Positions 24,089 to 32,194 of a DNA stretch of 35,487 nt are shown piece after piece. The stretch is taken from positions 1-35,487 of the forward strand of contig CALXNS010000097.1 in assembly GCA_944389815.1 (NCBI GenBank), read 5' to 3'. Below the pieces are notes generated by a model. The model saw only the letters and a list, made by a program, of their open reading frames with translations. It did not search any database and had not been told where the DNA came from. Made by a program: the position numbers and the translations under genes. Numbering within the stretch: position 1 is the first letter of the stretch; each line of letters opens with the position of its first letter. Origin of the DNA: an uncultured Victivallis sp. Its GTDB lineage: Bacteria > Verrucomicrobiota > Lentisphaeria > Victivallales > Victivallaceae.

Positions 24089-25553
24089 AACCTGCCCCGC
24101 CGCCACGGAAAATATTCCTGCGGCAGTGAAATCGCTTCCGGAAGCCGCCGCAGTGCGACCGGAAGCGCGTCCCCACCGGATCAGTCGCAAAGAGAAATCG
24201 GCCTACTCGCTCGGCGCACTGAACGATCTCATCATGAACAACATCCTGAATAATCTGATCAATCCGGTCTACAATCTTGCATTGCACGTTTCGCCGGATC
24301 TGACCGGTTATGCGATGGCGGTTCCGCGCGCCTGGGACGCGATCAGCGATCCATTGGTCGCCTCATGGTCGGATAATTTCCGCTCGAAGTGGGGGCGCAG
24401 GAAGCCCTTCATGCTGATCGGAGCGCTGATCAGCGCGGCAAGTTTCATCGGCATCTGGCTGGTTCCGCCGCACTGGGGGAGCATGGCGATGGTGTGGTAC
24501 CTCATTTTGCTCTCGGTGATCTTCTATACCGGAAACACCTTTTTTCTGGTGCCCTACAATGGTTTCGGTTATGCGCTGAGCGATGATTACAATGAACGGA
24601 CCGCGCTCTTCGCCTACAAGGCGGTAGTGGGCAGCGTCGGAGGGTTTCTGCTGCCGTGGTGTTACTGGTTCATCACGCGGCCGTTCTTCTCGGACACGAT
24701 CGAAGGGGTGCGTTTTCTCAGCATCGGCGTGGCGGCGGTCATCCTTCTCTCCTGTCTGGTGCCGGTTCTTTTCTGCAGGGAACGGTACGATCATCGAATC
24801 GCACAGCAGGAGAAGATCCCGCTGTTTCAGGGAATCCGCGATTCGTTGAAATTGAAACCGTTCGTCTTGCTGATCGCCTCGGTTTCGATCATGTTCATGA
24901 GCATATTCGTCGTTTCCGGGATCGGATTTTTCCTGAATGTCTGCTACGTATTCGATTACGATGAGGATGCGGTGGCGGTGATGACCGGTCTCGCCGGGAC
25001 GTTGTGGAAAGTAAGTTCGCTGTTGTCGATTCCGCTGATCTTCTTCCTGAGCCGGAAATTCGGCAAGAAAACGCCCTACCTTCTGTCGATGGCTCTCGCA
25101 TGGTTCGCGGCGCTCTCGGCGTGGTGGTTCATGACGCCGGAAAACCCGTATCTGCAATTGATTATGCAGGGATTGCTGGGGCCTGGCTTCACCTGTGTAT
25201 TGATGCTGACCGATTCGATGATGGCCGACATCTGCGACCTCGACGAATTGAAAACCGGCAAGCGGCGTGAAGCGATGCTCGGCGCCATTTACGGCTGGTT
25301 TCTGAAGGTCGGCGTGACCGGTTCCGCGGCGGTGTCGGGGGTGCTGCTGCTCTGGACGGGGTTTGACATCGATCTTCCGGCGCAGAGCGCGGAAACCATC
25401 CTCAAAATGCGTCTCTACATGGCATTGATCCCGGCCGCCGGTGTATTGGTGAGTCTTGCGCTGATGGCCTTTTATCCGCTGACTTCGGCCCGTGTCGCGG
25501 AGATCAAATTGGAGCTGGAGAAACGCAAAGCTGAAGAATCGGCGCAGGCATAA
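24078..25553 (+). CDS. GPH-family sugar:cation symporter (MFS)
   Basis: This 491-residue inner-membrane transporter has about 12 predicted helices and belongs to the glycoside-pentoside-hexuronide:cation symporter class (MelB, XynB-like). The N-terminal half shows the family pattern: SLGALNDLIMNNILNNL, the charged loop DAISDPLVASWSDNFRSKWG and the RRKPFML motif after helix 2. Blocks such as YNERTALFAYKAVVGSVGGF in helix 4-5 and GKKTPYLLSMALAWFAALSA follow. It would import the oligo- or monosaccharides released by the upstream secreted enzyme, driven by Na+ or H+. The ATG at 24078 follows GGGAGGG inside the end of the URO-D-like gene; an in-frame GTG at 24072 is possible. The first 35 residues are polar and cytoplasmic. 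Confidence 0.9.
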   Translation: MPDETCPAATENIPAAVKSLPEAAAVRPEARPHRISRKEKSAYSLGALNDLIMNNILNNLINPVYNLALHVSPDLTGYAMAVPRAWDAISDPLVASWSDNFRSKWGRRKPFMLIGALISAASFIGIWLVPPHWGSMAMVWYLILLSVIFYTGNTFFLVPYNGFGYALSDDYNERTALFAYKAVVGSVGGFLLPWCYWFITRPFFSDTIEGVRFLSIGVAAVILLSCLVPVLFCRERYDHRIAQQEKIPLFQGIRDSLKLKPFVLLIASVSIMFMSIFVVSGIGFFLNVCYVFDYDEDAVAVMTGLAGTLWKVSSLLSIPLIFFLSRKFGKKTPYLLSMALAWFAALSAWWFMTPENPYLQLIMQGLLGPGFTCVLMLTDSMMADICDLDELKTGKRREAMLGAIYGWFLKVGVTGSAAVSGVLLLWTGFDIDLPAQSAETILKMRLYMALIPAAGVLVSLALMAFYPLTSARVAEIKLELEKRKAEESAQA

Positions 25554-25559
25554 CAATCG

Positions 25560-25596
25560 TTCGCGTGAACCGGTCAAGCGGGCCGGTTCATGCGAA
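25560..25596. terminator. Convergent-gene hairpin
   Basis: TTCGCGTGAACCGG (25560-25573) pairs with CCGGTTCATGCGAA (25583-25596) through 14 positions with a single G-T pair. It fills the short gap between the symporter gene (+) and the third URO-D-family gene (-), which converge. There is no long T-run, but position and stem strength fit a bidirectional terminator. Confidence 0.6.
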
Positions 25597-25606
25597 TCGA
25601 TCCATA

Positions 25607-26596
25607 TCAGATCTGCGCGGCATACTCCCGGAAGAGCTTCAAATAGAGCTGATAATCCTGCAGCGACACCTCCGGCGGCGTCTGATGGTCGCAGCTTATC
25701 ATGAAGCCTCCTTTCGCCGCCACCGGCATCAGGCGTTCGAATTCAGCCCGGATCGCCGCCTCGCCCCGGTGCATGACGGTTTTGTCGAATGCGCCGATGA
25801 AGAGCGCTTCCGGATAATGTTCACGCAAAGTCCGCACATCGACGCCGGCCATCCGTTCCAGCGGCAGAATGCCGTCGATTCCGGCGTCGCGGAACCAGGC
25901 GAGACACTCGGAAATGTCGCCGTCCGAATCGACGAAAACTTTCACGTCATGCGCGTGAAGCAGCGGAACGAGCTGCCGGTAGTACGGCAGAAGAAATTCG
26001 TCGAAAAGCTCCCGTGAAAGCATGGGGCCGTGATTGTAACTCAAATCCTCGGCGAAGGTCATGAATTCCGGGCGGTGTTTCCGGAAGAGTTTTTCGAGTA
26101 CCTGAAGCGAGAAATCGACCTGGTCCTGATTCATTTTGTGGAGCAGTTCCGGTTGATCGTAGAAGGCGTACAGATGCGGTTCGATTCCGAGCAGCGTTCT
26201 CGGGAACCAGAAGAATCCCTCGATCGTGAACCAGAACGCCGCCTCGCCGGCCTCGTGCTTCGCCGCATAACGATCGAACTGAGCGAAATCGATCCGGTCA
26301 GGGTCGTGAATCGCCCCAGCGTTCCGAAAAGCTTCATATTCAGATGCTTCGCGCAGGATCGGCGCTCCGTGTGTTTCCGGCGCCGGCAAGGAACCGGTCC
26401 GCGGCAGAACCCACTCCTGAACCAAAAGATCCAAATTGAAATATTCCTGCAGCTCGACGCCGGGCAATCCGTGCGGCAATCCCTCGTTTTCCCACCGCCT
26501 CACGGTTTGATCCCACCATGAAGCCCATTCGATGACCGGCAGTCGGTCGGGGCGTTCAAAATGCAGCACGCGCTGAATACGTTCCCGTGTTTTCAT
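25607..26596 (-). CDS. URO-D-superfamily protein, third paralogue
   Basis: A 329-residue URO-D-superfamily protein: MKTRERIQRVLHFERPDRLP at the N-terminus, TFAEDLSYNHGPMLSRELFD in the middle, FVDSDGDISECLAWFRDAGI near 220-240, and ISCDHQTPPEVSLQDYQLYL at the end. The position of the MtaA zinc H-x-C reads D-S-D-G (about 223-226), so the usual zinc set is absent. The ATG at 26596 follows CAGGGAG on the - strand; an upstream start at 26617 has no site. No corrinoid gene adjoins it. It is divergent from the CRISPR-Cas operon, with a copy of the 75-bp promoter repeat between them. Proteins of this subgroup are often near sugar-use genes in related bacteria, but their reaction is not established. 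Confidence 0.75.
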   Translation of the reverse strand: MKTRERIQRVLHFERPDRLPVIEWASWWDQTVRRWENEGLPHGLPGVELQEYFNLDLLVQEWVLPRTGSLPAPETHGAPILREASEYEAFRNAGAIHDPDRIDFAQFDRYAAKHEAGEAAFWFTIEGFFWFPRTLLGIEPHLYAFYDQPELLHKMNQDQVDFSLQVLEKLFRKHRPEFMTFAEDLSYNHGPMLSRELFDEFLLPYYRQLVPLLHAHDVKVFVDSDGDISECLAWFRDAGIDGILPLERMAGVDVRTLREHYPEALFIGAFDKTVMHRGEAAIRAEFERLMPVAAKGGFMISCDHQTPPEVSLQDYQLYLKLFREYAAQI

Positions 26597-26707
26597 GCTT
26601 TTACTCCCTGAAATCATTGAATCTTCCTGTCCGATTCCGGACGGGCGGGTGACGCAATCCCCTCCGGGGGGGGCGGGACACGGCGGAGTTCCTGATCCGC
26701 GCCCTTT

Positions 26708-26782
26708 CTTTATAATATATTATACGATAAAAAAGATAAAATTCTTCCCTGCCGTCATCTTTTTATTGCTTTATATTATCAT
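26708..26782 (+). repeat. 75-bp promoter-leader repeat, copy 2
   Basis: This ungapped copy of the tract at 12824-12750 (opposite strand) keeps the palindrome and the whole hydrophobic leader frame (KKIKFF, then VIFLLLYIII). The leader ATG has become ATA and the frame then ends in AGC-FFKINALF without a downstream gene. It points away from a URO-D-family gene, as copy 1 does. Confidence 0.85.
26711..26724. promoter_or_regulatory. Palindromic double -10 element TATAATATATTATA, copy 2
   Basis: Identical to the element at 12808-12821. It could supply the -10 box for the URO-D-family gene on the - strand, whose ATG is about 115 bases away, and for a + strand transcript into the region before cas3. 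Confidence 0.5.
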
Positions 26783-26970
26783 TGCAGGATGCTTCTTCAA
26801 AATAAACGCACTTTTCCGGATTGCAACTTCATCAATCGTATTCCGGTAAATCTGCATTGATGAAAAAAATATTCAACAAAAAAAAGAAACAAAAAAAATA
26901 AAGCATCAACTTGAATTATCGAAAACCTTATGTTATCTTCACTCCATCGAGAAACAAAAAAGGAGGAATC
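26783..26970. promoter_or_regulatory. AT-rich region with probable cas operon promoter
   Basis: No gene is seen between the repeat and cas3. The right part is extremely A-rich (26860-26905). TTGAAT (26911-26916) and TATCTT (26934-26939) are 17 bases apart, a fair sigma70-type promoter 32 bases before the cas3 start. An AT-rich tract before a Cas operon could bind an H-NS-like silencer or simply open easily; the sequence does not decide. Confidence 0.45.
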
Positions 26971-29535
26971 GTGAAAGCTTTTTCACGTGTAAATGCCGAA
27001 TCTTACGGATCTTGCACTTCCAATGACACAGCAATACCATCCTGGGAGAACTGTCCGGCGAAAAGTGAACCATTTAAAAGCATCCGTCAACACGCGCTGG
27101 AGACCGGAGCGGTTTTCGAAGCGCTGCGGAACACGTTTCATTTTCCGGAAGAATTGCTGCCTCCGGAAGCACTTCTCTTTGCAATGGGGCACGATTGCGG
27201 CAAACTTTCGCCGGGGTTTCTCTGCAAACTTCCCGGAAACTTCGCCCGGAAAAACGGCATCCGGTATATGCCGGAGTACCAACGTCATGAAGTGATTTCC
27301 GAAGCGGCATTCGCAGCCTTTCTGAAGGGACGTTCCGATCGCTGCGAAACGATCGCAGGTTACCATCACGGCAGGCGGGATTCCACTCCGCAGCCCGATG
27401 GCGCCATCGACTACGGCGGTTCTCCATGGCAGGCGCGGCGCCGGGAGTTTCTGGAGTGGATCACAACAAAGTTCACGCCGCCGCCGCGGCAGCCGTTCTC
27501 CGCGGAGAACCGGTTGCTGACCGCAGGAATCGTCTGTCTGGCGGACTGGATCGCCTCGGATGAAAAGAATTTCGCAGCAACCGACACTCTTCCCCCTTTT
27601 GATGAACTAAAACGCTCCGCACTGGAAGTGGTGCAATCGATCGGATTCCGGCACCCGGAGTTCAAACCGGGCTTGCGTTTTGAAGAAATTTTTCCGCCGT
27701 ACTCCCCCAATCCTGGACAACTGGCGCTGGCGGAACTGGCAACCGGACCGGGGGTCTATCTACTTGAAAACACCATGGGAAGCGGGAAAACGGAAGCGGC
27801 CTTGTTCGCCGCATACCGCCTGATCGCATCCGGCGTCAACCGGGGAATGTTCTTCGCACTGCCGACACGTTTGACCAGCAATAAGATTCATGAACGGGTC
27901 AACGCATTTTTGAATCGCGTATCCGGTTCGGATCGCGCCCGGTTGATTCACGGAACCGCCTGGCTGGAACCCGCGGGCGGCGGTGAACTTGCCGCCGGAC
28001 ACGCCTGGTTCGCCCCCGCGAAACGGGCACTGCTGGAACCATTCGGCGTGGGGACGGTGGATCAGGCATTGAAAGGGGTGCTCAATGTCCGGCATTTCTT
28101 CGTCCGGCTCGCCGGACTGGCGGGCAAAGTGGTCATCATCGACGAGGTTCACGCCTACGACGAATATATGCATTATCTCCTGATTCGTCTCTGCCGGATT
28201 CTGGTTCGACTGGATTGCACGGTCATATTGCTCTCGGCGACGCTCCCGGAACAGCGTCGGGCTGAATTGCTCGATTCGGCGACGGAAGTAATGTCCCCTT
28301 CGCCTTCTTCCCGGGGATATCCAGCGTTGACGGCGCACGCGCGCGATGCGGTACCGCAGGAACGCACATTTGCGCCCTCGCGGTGCCGCCGGGTGAAGAT
28401 CACGACGGTCATGCCGGAGGAGGTGATCGCCAAAGCGACCGCCGCCGCCAGACAGGGGTGCAATGTTGCCGTCATTGCCGACACGGTCGGAGACGCACAA
28501 TCATATTTCGGTGCCATTCGCAGCGCGATCGAAGCGAACCGTTTCCCGGTCGGGTTGCTCCATTCGCGTTTCCCGCTCTGGCGCAGGGAGGAAATTGAAG
28601 AAAAATGGCTCGGGGCTCTCGGGAAAGATGCGGCGGAGAAACGACCGGACGGCAGCATCCTTGTTTCGACTCAGATCATTGAACAATCCGTAGATATGGA
28701 CTTTGATCTGATCATTTCCGACATTGCGCCGTCTGATCTTCTCTTTCAGCGGATGGGCCGTCTGTGGCGGCATGAACGCGCCGGCCGGCCGAATGCGGAA
28801 CCGGAATTCTGCCGGATCCACCGGGATTTGTGTTCGGCTCCGACGGCGGAAGAGGTATTGCAACGGGCAGCGGGAGGCGGGAGAGTTTATCCGCCGTTTC
28901 TATTGTTCCGGGCGGAGGCGGTCTGGCGGGAAATTACGCATGTGATGCTGCCCGGCGAGATGCGTTCCATTCTGGAGGAGAATTTCCAGCTTTCACCGGG
29001 GGCGGGCGCGGTGGAACGTCAACTTTATGAACAAATGAAGAGTGACGCGCAAACTCAAATCAACAAGGCGGGAGTCGCCGCTCAACTGGATCTGCTCACC
29101 AGTGTGAGCGCGGCAGCTTCCGACCGCGACGAGGATGCGCCGACGCGGTTGTCGGATTGTCCGCAACAAAATTTGCTTCTGCTCAATGCCGTATCCGTGT
29201 GCGGCAAAATCTGCCAATTGACGCTGTCGGACCAAAGTGCGCTGACCTGCGGCGAAGGCGAAGCCTTTTCTCTGGAGAAGATGCGGCTCCTGGCGGCGAA
29301 CACGGTTCCGGTTCCGGCCTGGTGGGTGAAAGAGGTCGAAGACAGTTTGCCGAAAGCGTTGGAGACCTATTACAGGTACGACAGTCCGGTTGCGGCGCAA
29401 ATCGGCCCGGACGGCGGACTTACGCTTCCGGATGGAACGCCGCTTCCCATCCGCTACGATAACGACAACGGCGTCTGCCATCAAGCATACGGAGAACGAA
29501 AGGAGGAAGATGAAACATTATCTGCTGACTGGTGA
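26971..29535 (+). CDS. cas3: Cas3 helicase-nuclease, type I-E
   Basis: This 854-residue protein unwinds and degrades target DNA after Cascade recruits it. The N-terminal HD nuclease domain shows MGHDCGKLSPGF (H74, D75) and the later YHHGRRD block. The superfamily 2 helicase carries Walker A G270-S-G-K-T274 (MGSGKTEAALFAAYRL), the DEVH box D391-H394 (IIDEVHAYDEYMHY), LLSATLP, STQIIEQSVDMDFDLIISDI and motif VI Q593-R-M-G-R-L-W-R600. All catalytic blocks are intact and the length is close to other type I-E Cas3 proteins. The start is the GTG at 26971, which has a perfect AGGAGG four bases upstream. It overlaps cas8e by 26 bases. Confidence 0.95.
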   Translation: MKAFSRVNAESYGSCTSNDTAIPSWENCPAKSEPFKSIRQHALETGAVFEALRNTFHFPEELLPPEALLFAMGHDCGKLSPGFLCKLPGNFARKNGIRYMPEYQRHEVISEAAFAAFLKGRSDRCETIAGYHHGRRDSTPQPDGAIDYGGSPWQARRREFLEWITTKFTPPPRQPFSAENRLLTAGIVCLADWIASDEKNFAATDTLPPFDELKRSALEVVQSIGFRHPEFKPGLRFEEIFPPYSPNPGQLALAELATGPGVYLLENTMGSGKTEAALFAAYRLIASGVNRGMFFALPTRLTSNKIHERVNAFLNRVSGSDRARLIHGTAWLEPAGGGELAAGHAWFAPAKRALLEPFGVGTVDQALKGVLNVRHFFVRLAGLAGKVVIIDEVHAYDEYMHYLLIRLCRILVRLDCTVILLSATLPEQRRAELLDSATEVMSPSPSSRGYPALTAHARDAVPQERTFAPSRCRRVKITTVMPEEVIAKATAAARQGCNVAVIADTVGDAQSYFGAIRSAIEANRFPVGLLHSRFPLWRREEIEEKWLGALGKDAAEKRPDGSILVSTQIIEQSVDMDFDLIISDIAPSDLLFQRMGRLWRHERAGRPNAEPEFCRIHRDLCSAPTAEEVLQRAAGGGRVYPPFLLFRAEAVWREITHVMLPGEMRSILEENFQLSPGAGAVERQLYEQMKSDAQTQINKAGVAAQLDLLTSVSAAASDRDEDAPTRLSDCPQQNLLLLNAVSVCGKICQLTLSDQSALTCGEGEAFSLEKMRLLAANTVPVPAWWVKEVEDSLPKALETYYRYDSPVAAQIGPDGGLTLPDGTPLPIRYDNDNGVCHQAYGERKEEDETLSADW

Positions 29536-31045
29536 AAAGTGGATCCCGGTGTTGTTCCGCGACGGTTCGTTTGCGGAACTGTCGCTGCTGGAACTCTTTT
29601 CCGGGGGGCGAAAGGTCTCCGACCTTGCCGTGTCGCCGGCGGAGCGGATCGCATTGATGCGTTTTCTGCTCTGCATTGTGGCGCGTTCACTGCCATTGCC
29701 GTCGACCCGGGCGGAGTGGGAAACGGCACAGGAACGGATCGCACCGCAGGCAATCGCCTATTTGAACAAATGGGAATCGGCGTTCGACCTCTACGGCGAA
29801 CACCCCTTCCTGCAGGCGGTGGGGCTGGAAAAAGAGTGGACAACGACGCTTGACAAGCTCGATTTCGCTCTGGCAAGTGGCAACAATCACACTTTGTTCG
29901 ATCACCTTGCCTCGGAACCCGGGCGGCCGCACTCGCCCGCCTGGCAGGCGCGGATGCTGCTGGTGACGCAGAATTTATCCCCCGGCGGAACGATCGGTCC
30001 GAACAGCTGGAACGGGGTTGAAACCAATGAACTTACCGGAAACATTTCCACTCCGGCGCTCGAAGGCAGTCCGCTGCACACCTTCCTGCTCGGCGACGAC
30101 ATCATTGAAACGTTGCACTTGAATCTGATTGCGCGTGAAGACCTGGGAACCATGGAAATCGGAACTCCCGTCTGGGAAAATCCGCCGAAAGACGCCCGGG
30201 ACGCACAGCGTTTCCGCACGACATTGCTCGGTCGCCTGACGCCGTTCAGCCGGACGATCCGGCTGCCGGAAAGCGGGGAAGCTCTTTCGCTTGCGGTCGG
30301 CTGTAATTACGCACAGATTTCAGAGTTTGTCGATCCCTATCTGGCCAACCGCCGGAATGCGAAGGATCAGACGCTCTCGTACCTGCCGATTCAAGCGGAA
30401 CGTCATCCATGGCGCGAACTGGAATCATTGCTGGCGCTTCAAGTGTCGTCCTCTCATCTGGTGACGCCGCCGAAGCATCTTGCGAACCGCTACCGGATTC
30501 CGGCAGGAAAAACGTTCCGCCTCTGGTGCGGCGGCGTTTCCGTCGACAAGGCGAAATTTGAATTTGCCGGAGAATGGCTGATCGCCTTCAGTGAGGAATT
30601 GTTGAATCGGAATGAGTTCTGGAATGAATTCGGTCATTTTGCGAAAGCTGCGGAAGAGGTTGCCGTCGCAGTCAGAAATTCCATCGGTCTCTTCTGGAAT
30701 AATCTCTCCAAAGTAGAGATGAACAAGAATGGCGAAACCGAAATCAAGATCAAGGCGGGCAAGGAAAAGGCGCAGTTCCAGGCGGTCAAGGGCTACTGGA
30801 AGCGGCTGGATACTCTGGCGGCGGAATTTTTCGCCTCCGGGGCGGAAAATAAGGAAGAGGAATTCAATAAACTTTACCGGCAGCTCCGCGAAACGGCGGA
30901 AGAATTTTTCTATGCGGTGCTTCCGGATCAATCGCCCCGCGGGATTCTGGCCCGGGCGAAGACGATGCCGTACTTCCGAAAAGAACTGAAACGCATTCTT
31001 GGAGAAAAAATTACAGAGAAAGGAGAAGAGGTAAATGGAAAGTAA
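29510..31045 (+). CDS. cas8e: Cas8e (Cse1/CasA), large Cascade subunit
   Basis: This 511-residue large subunit of the type I-E Cascade complex recognises the PAM and recruits Cas3. The N-terminus (MKHYLLTGEKWIPVLFRDGS) and the block NSWNGVETNELTGNISTPAL (near 165-185) are typical of Cse1, as is the length (about 500 in well-known members). The C-terminal part should form the four-helix bundle that binds Cas3 and the target. The ATG at 29510 follows AGGAGG and lies inside the end of cas3. It overlaps cse2 by 11 bases. Sequence conservation of this subunit is low across species, so the assignment rests on these blocks together with operon position. Confidence 0.92.
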   Translation: MKHYLLTGEKWIPVLFRDGSFAELSLLELFSGGRKVSDLAVSPAERIALMRFLLCIVARSLPLPSTRAEWETAQERIAPQAIAYLNKWESAFDLYGEHPFLQAVGLEKEWTTTLDKLDFALASGNNHTLFDHLASEPGRPHSPAWQARMLLVTQNLSPGGTIGPNSWNGVETNELTGNISTPALEGSPLHTFLLGDDIIETLHLNLIAREDLGTMEIGTPVWENPPKDARDAQRFRTTLLGRLTPFSRTIRLPESGEALSLAVGCNYAQISEFVDPYLANRRNAKDQTLSYLPIQAERHPWRELESLLALQVSSSHLVTPPKHLANRYRIPAGKTFRLWCGGVSVDKAKFEFAGEWLIAFSEELLNRNEFWNEFGHFAKAAEEVAVAVRNSIGLFWNNLSKVEMNKNGETEIKIKAGKEKAQFQAVKGYWKRLDTLAAEFFASGAENKEEEFNKLYRQLRETAEEFFYAVLPDQSPRGILARAKTMPYFRKELKRILGEKITEKGEEVNGK

Positions 31046-31553
31046 AAACACGATTCCTCCATTTCTGGAATTTCTGATGCGCCACCGGGATGACGCCGGA
31101 GTCATGGCGGATCTGCGCTGTGCGCTGATTCCCGCACGCGAATATCGCGCCTGGCCGTACATCGCCCGCTTCTGCAATCTGGAAAACGATCGCGAACGGA
31201 TCATTGCGGCAACGGTCGGAGCGGCGTTCGCCCTGCAGCCGGAATGCGGCGGAAAACAGGATAATATGGGCGACGTAATGGGAAAGATCGCCTGCGGCGA
31301 CAATGGAATCGACGGGCTTTCCAGTTATATGTCCCGATTCCGGCGGCTGTTAAATTGCGATAACGTCGAGGAACTCTCGCCGCAGCTGCATACGATCTTC
31401 AAGGCGGCGCAGGCGCGCGATATTCCGATCAATCACGAAAATTTGTGGAACGACCTCTTCTACTGGGGCGAACGGGTCAAACGCCGCTGGGCGGCACACT
31501 ACTGGCCGCATGAAGAAGGAAAAAAGAACAGTGGAGACGATGGCGATGAGTAA
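31035..31553 (+). CDS. cse2: Cse2 (CasB), small Cascade subunit
   Basis: This 172-residue, helical small subunit forms a dimer along the belly of Cascade and holds the target strand. Typical features are the start PPFLEFLMRHRDDAGVMADL, ALIPAREYRAWPYIARFC, and FRRLLNCDNVEELSPQL. Length is in the usual range (about 160-180). AAAGGAGAAGAGG precedes the ATG. It overlaps cas8e by 11 bases and its 3' end overlaps the start of the next gene, so all are translated from one message. Confidence 0.93.
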   Translation: MESKNTIPPFLEFLMRHRDDAGVMADLRCALIPAREYRAWPYIARFCNLENDRERIIAATVGAAFALQPECGGKQDNMGDVMGKIACGDNGIDGLSSYMSRFRRLLNCDNVEELSPQLHTIFKAAQARDIPINHENLWNDLFYWGERVKRRWAAHYWPHEEGKKNSGDDGDE

Positions 31554-32148
31554 GATTTATCTTTCCCGCTTCCGGATCGAACGGAAAGAGGCGCTCAAAC
31601 ACCATCTGGCATCGGCCTACGCGCTGCACAAACTCTTCTGGCAATGTTTCCCGGGGCGCCCGGAAGCGAAACGGGATTTTCTCTTCCGCTGCGACAATCA
31701 GGGTGCGGCTCTGACGATTCTGATGCTTTCATCAGAAATGCCGACGCAGTGCGACTGGGCGGAATGGGACGGCACGAAAGAGCTTGACATAACCTTCAAT
31801 GCCGGAACGTTTTACTGGTTTCGATTGCGCGCCAATCCGACCTGTCGCACCCAGGCGAGCGGGAAATTGCGGGCACTCACCGACCGGGAGGAACTGGACG
31901 ACTGGTTGACCAGGAAAGGGAAACAGCACGGGTTCGCACTGCGGACGCAATCGGAATACTCCAACTGCCATCTGGAACAATTTTCGAAATCATCCGATGG
32001 TCCGGTCGTCTCGCTCAACGTGGTGGACATGGGAGGAGTGCTCTGCGTAACCGACGCAGCGGCATTCGGGGAAGCCTTCCGCCGGGGGATCGGCCGCGGC
32101 CGCGCCTTCGGCTGCGGAATGCTGCTTTTAAAAAGAATTGAAATGTAA
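31540..32148 (+). CDS. cas6e: Cas6e (CasE), crRNA-processing endonuclease
   Basis: A 202-residue RNA endonuclease of the RAMP fold that cuts the repeat hairpin of the pre-crRNA and stays bound to its 3' handle. Near the N-terminus AYALHKLFWQCFPG offers Tyr27 and His30, with the Y-x2-H spacing seen in the characterised thermophilic Cas6e. The C-terminus has the Gly-rich loop FRRGIGRGRAFGCGMLLLKR. ATGs at 31540 and 31546 both follow GTGGAGACG; I use the first. The gene lies between cse2 and cas7e, unlike the E. coli order, in which it follows cas5e. The matching repeats at 35190 carry the hairpin it would cut. Confidence 0.93.
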   Translation: MAMSKIYLSRFRIERKEALKHHLASAYALHKLFWQCFPGRPEAKRDFLFRCDNQGAALTILMLSSEMPTQCDWAEWDGTKELDITFNAGTFYWFRLRANPTCRTQASGKLRALTDREELDDWLTRKGKQHGFALRTQSEYSNCHLEQFSKSSDGPVVSLNVVDMGGVLCVTDAAAFGEAFRRGIGRGRAFGCGMLLLKRIEM

Positions 32149-32194
32149 TGTAATTTGAACAACAAACAGAATCTCAACACAAAGGAATCTGCAA

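Noticed and set aside
24363..25577. Minus-strand open frame of 404 residues
   Set aside because: It is antisense to the GPH symporter, is extremely rich in Arg, His and Gln, and has no domain or start signal.
26595..26849. 84-residue + strand ORF with a lipoprotein-like segment (IIIAGC)
   Set aside because: Its only starts lie antisense in the URO-D gene. The lipoprotein-like stretch is the repeat leader without its ATG, so I treat it as a repeat copy, not a gene.
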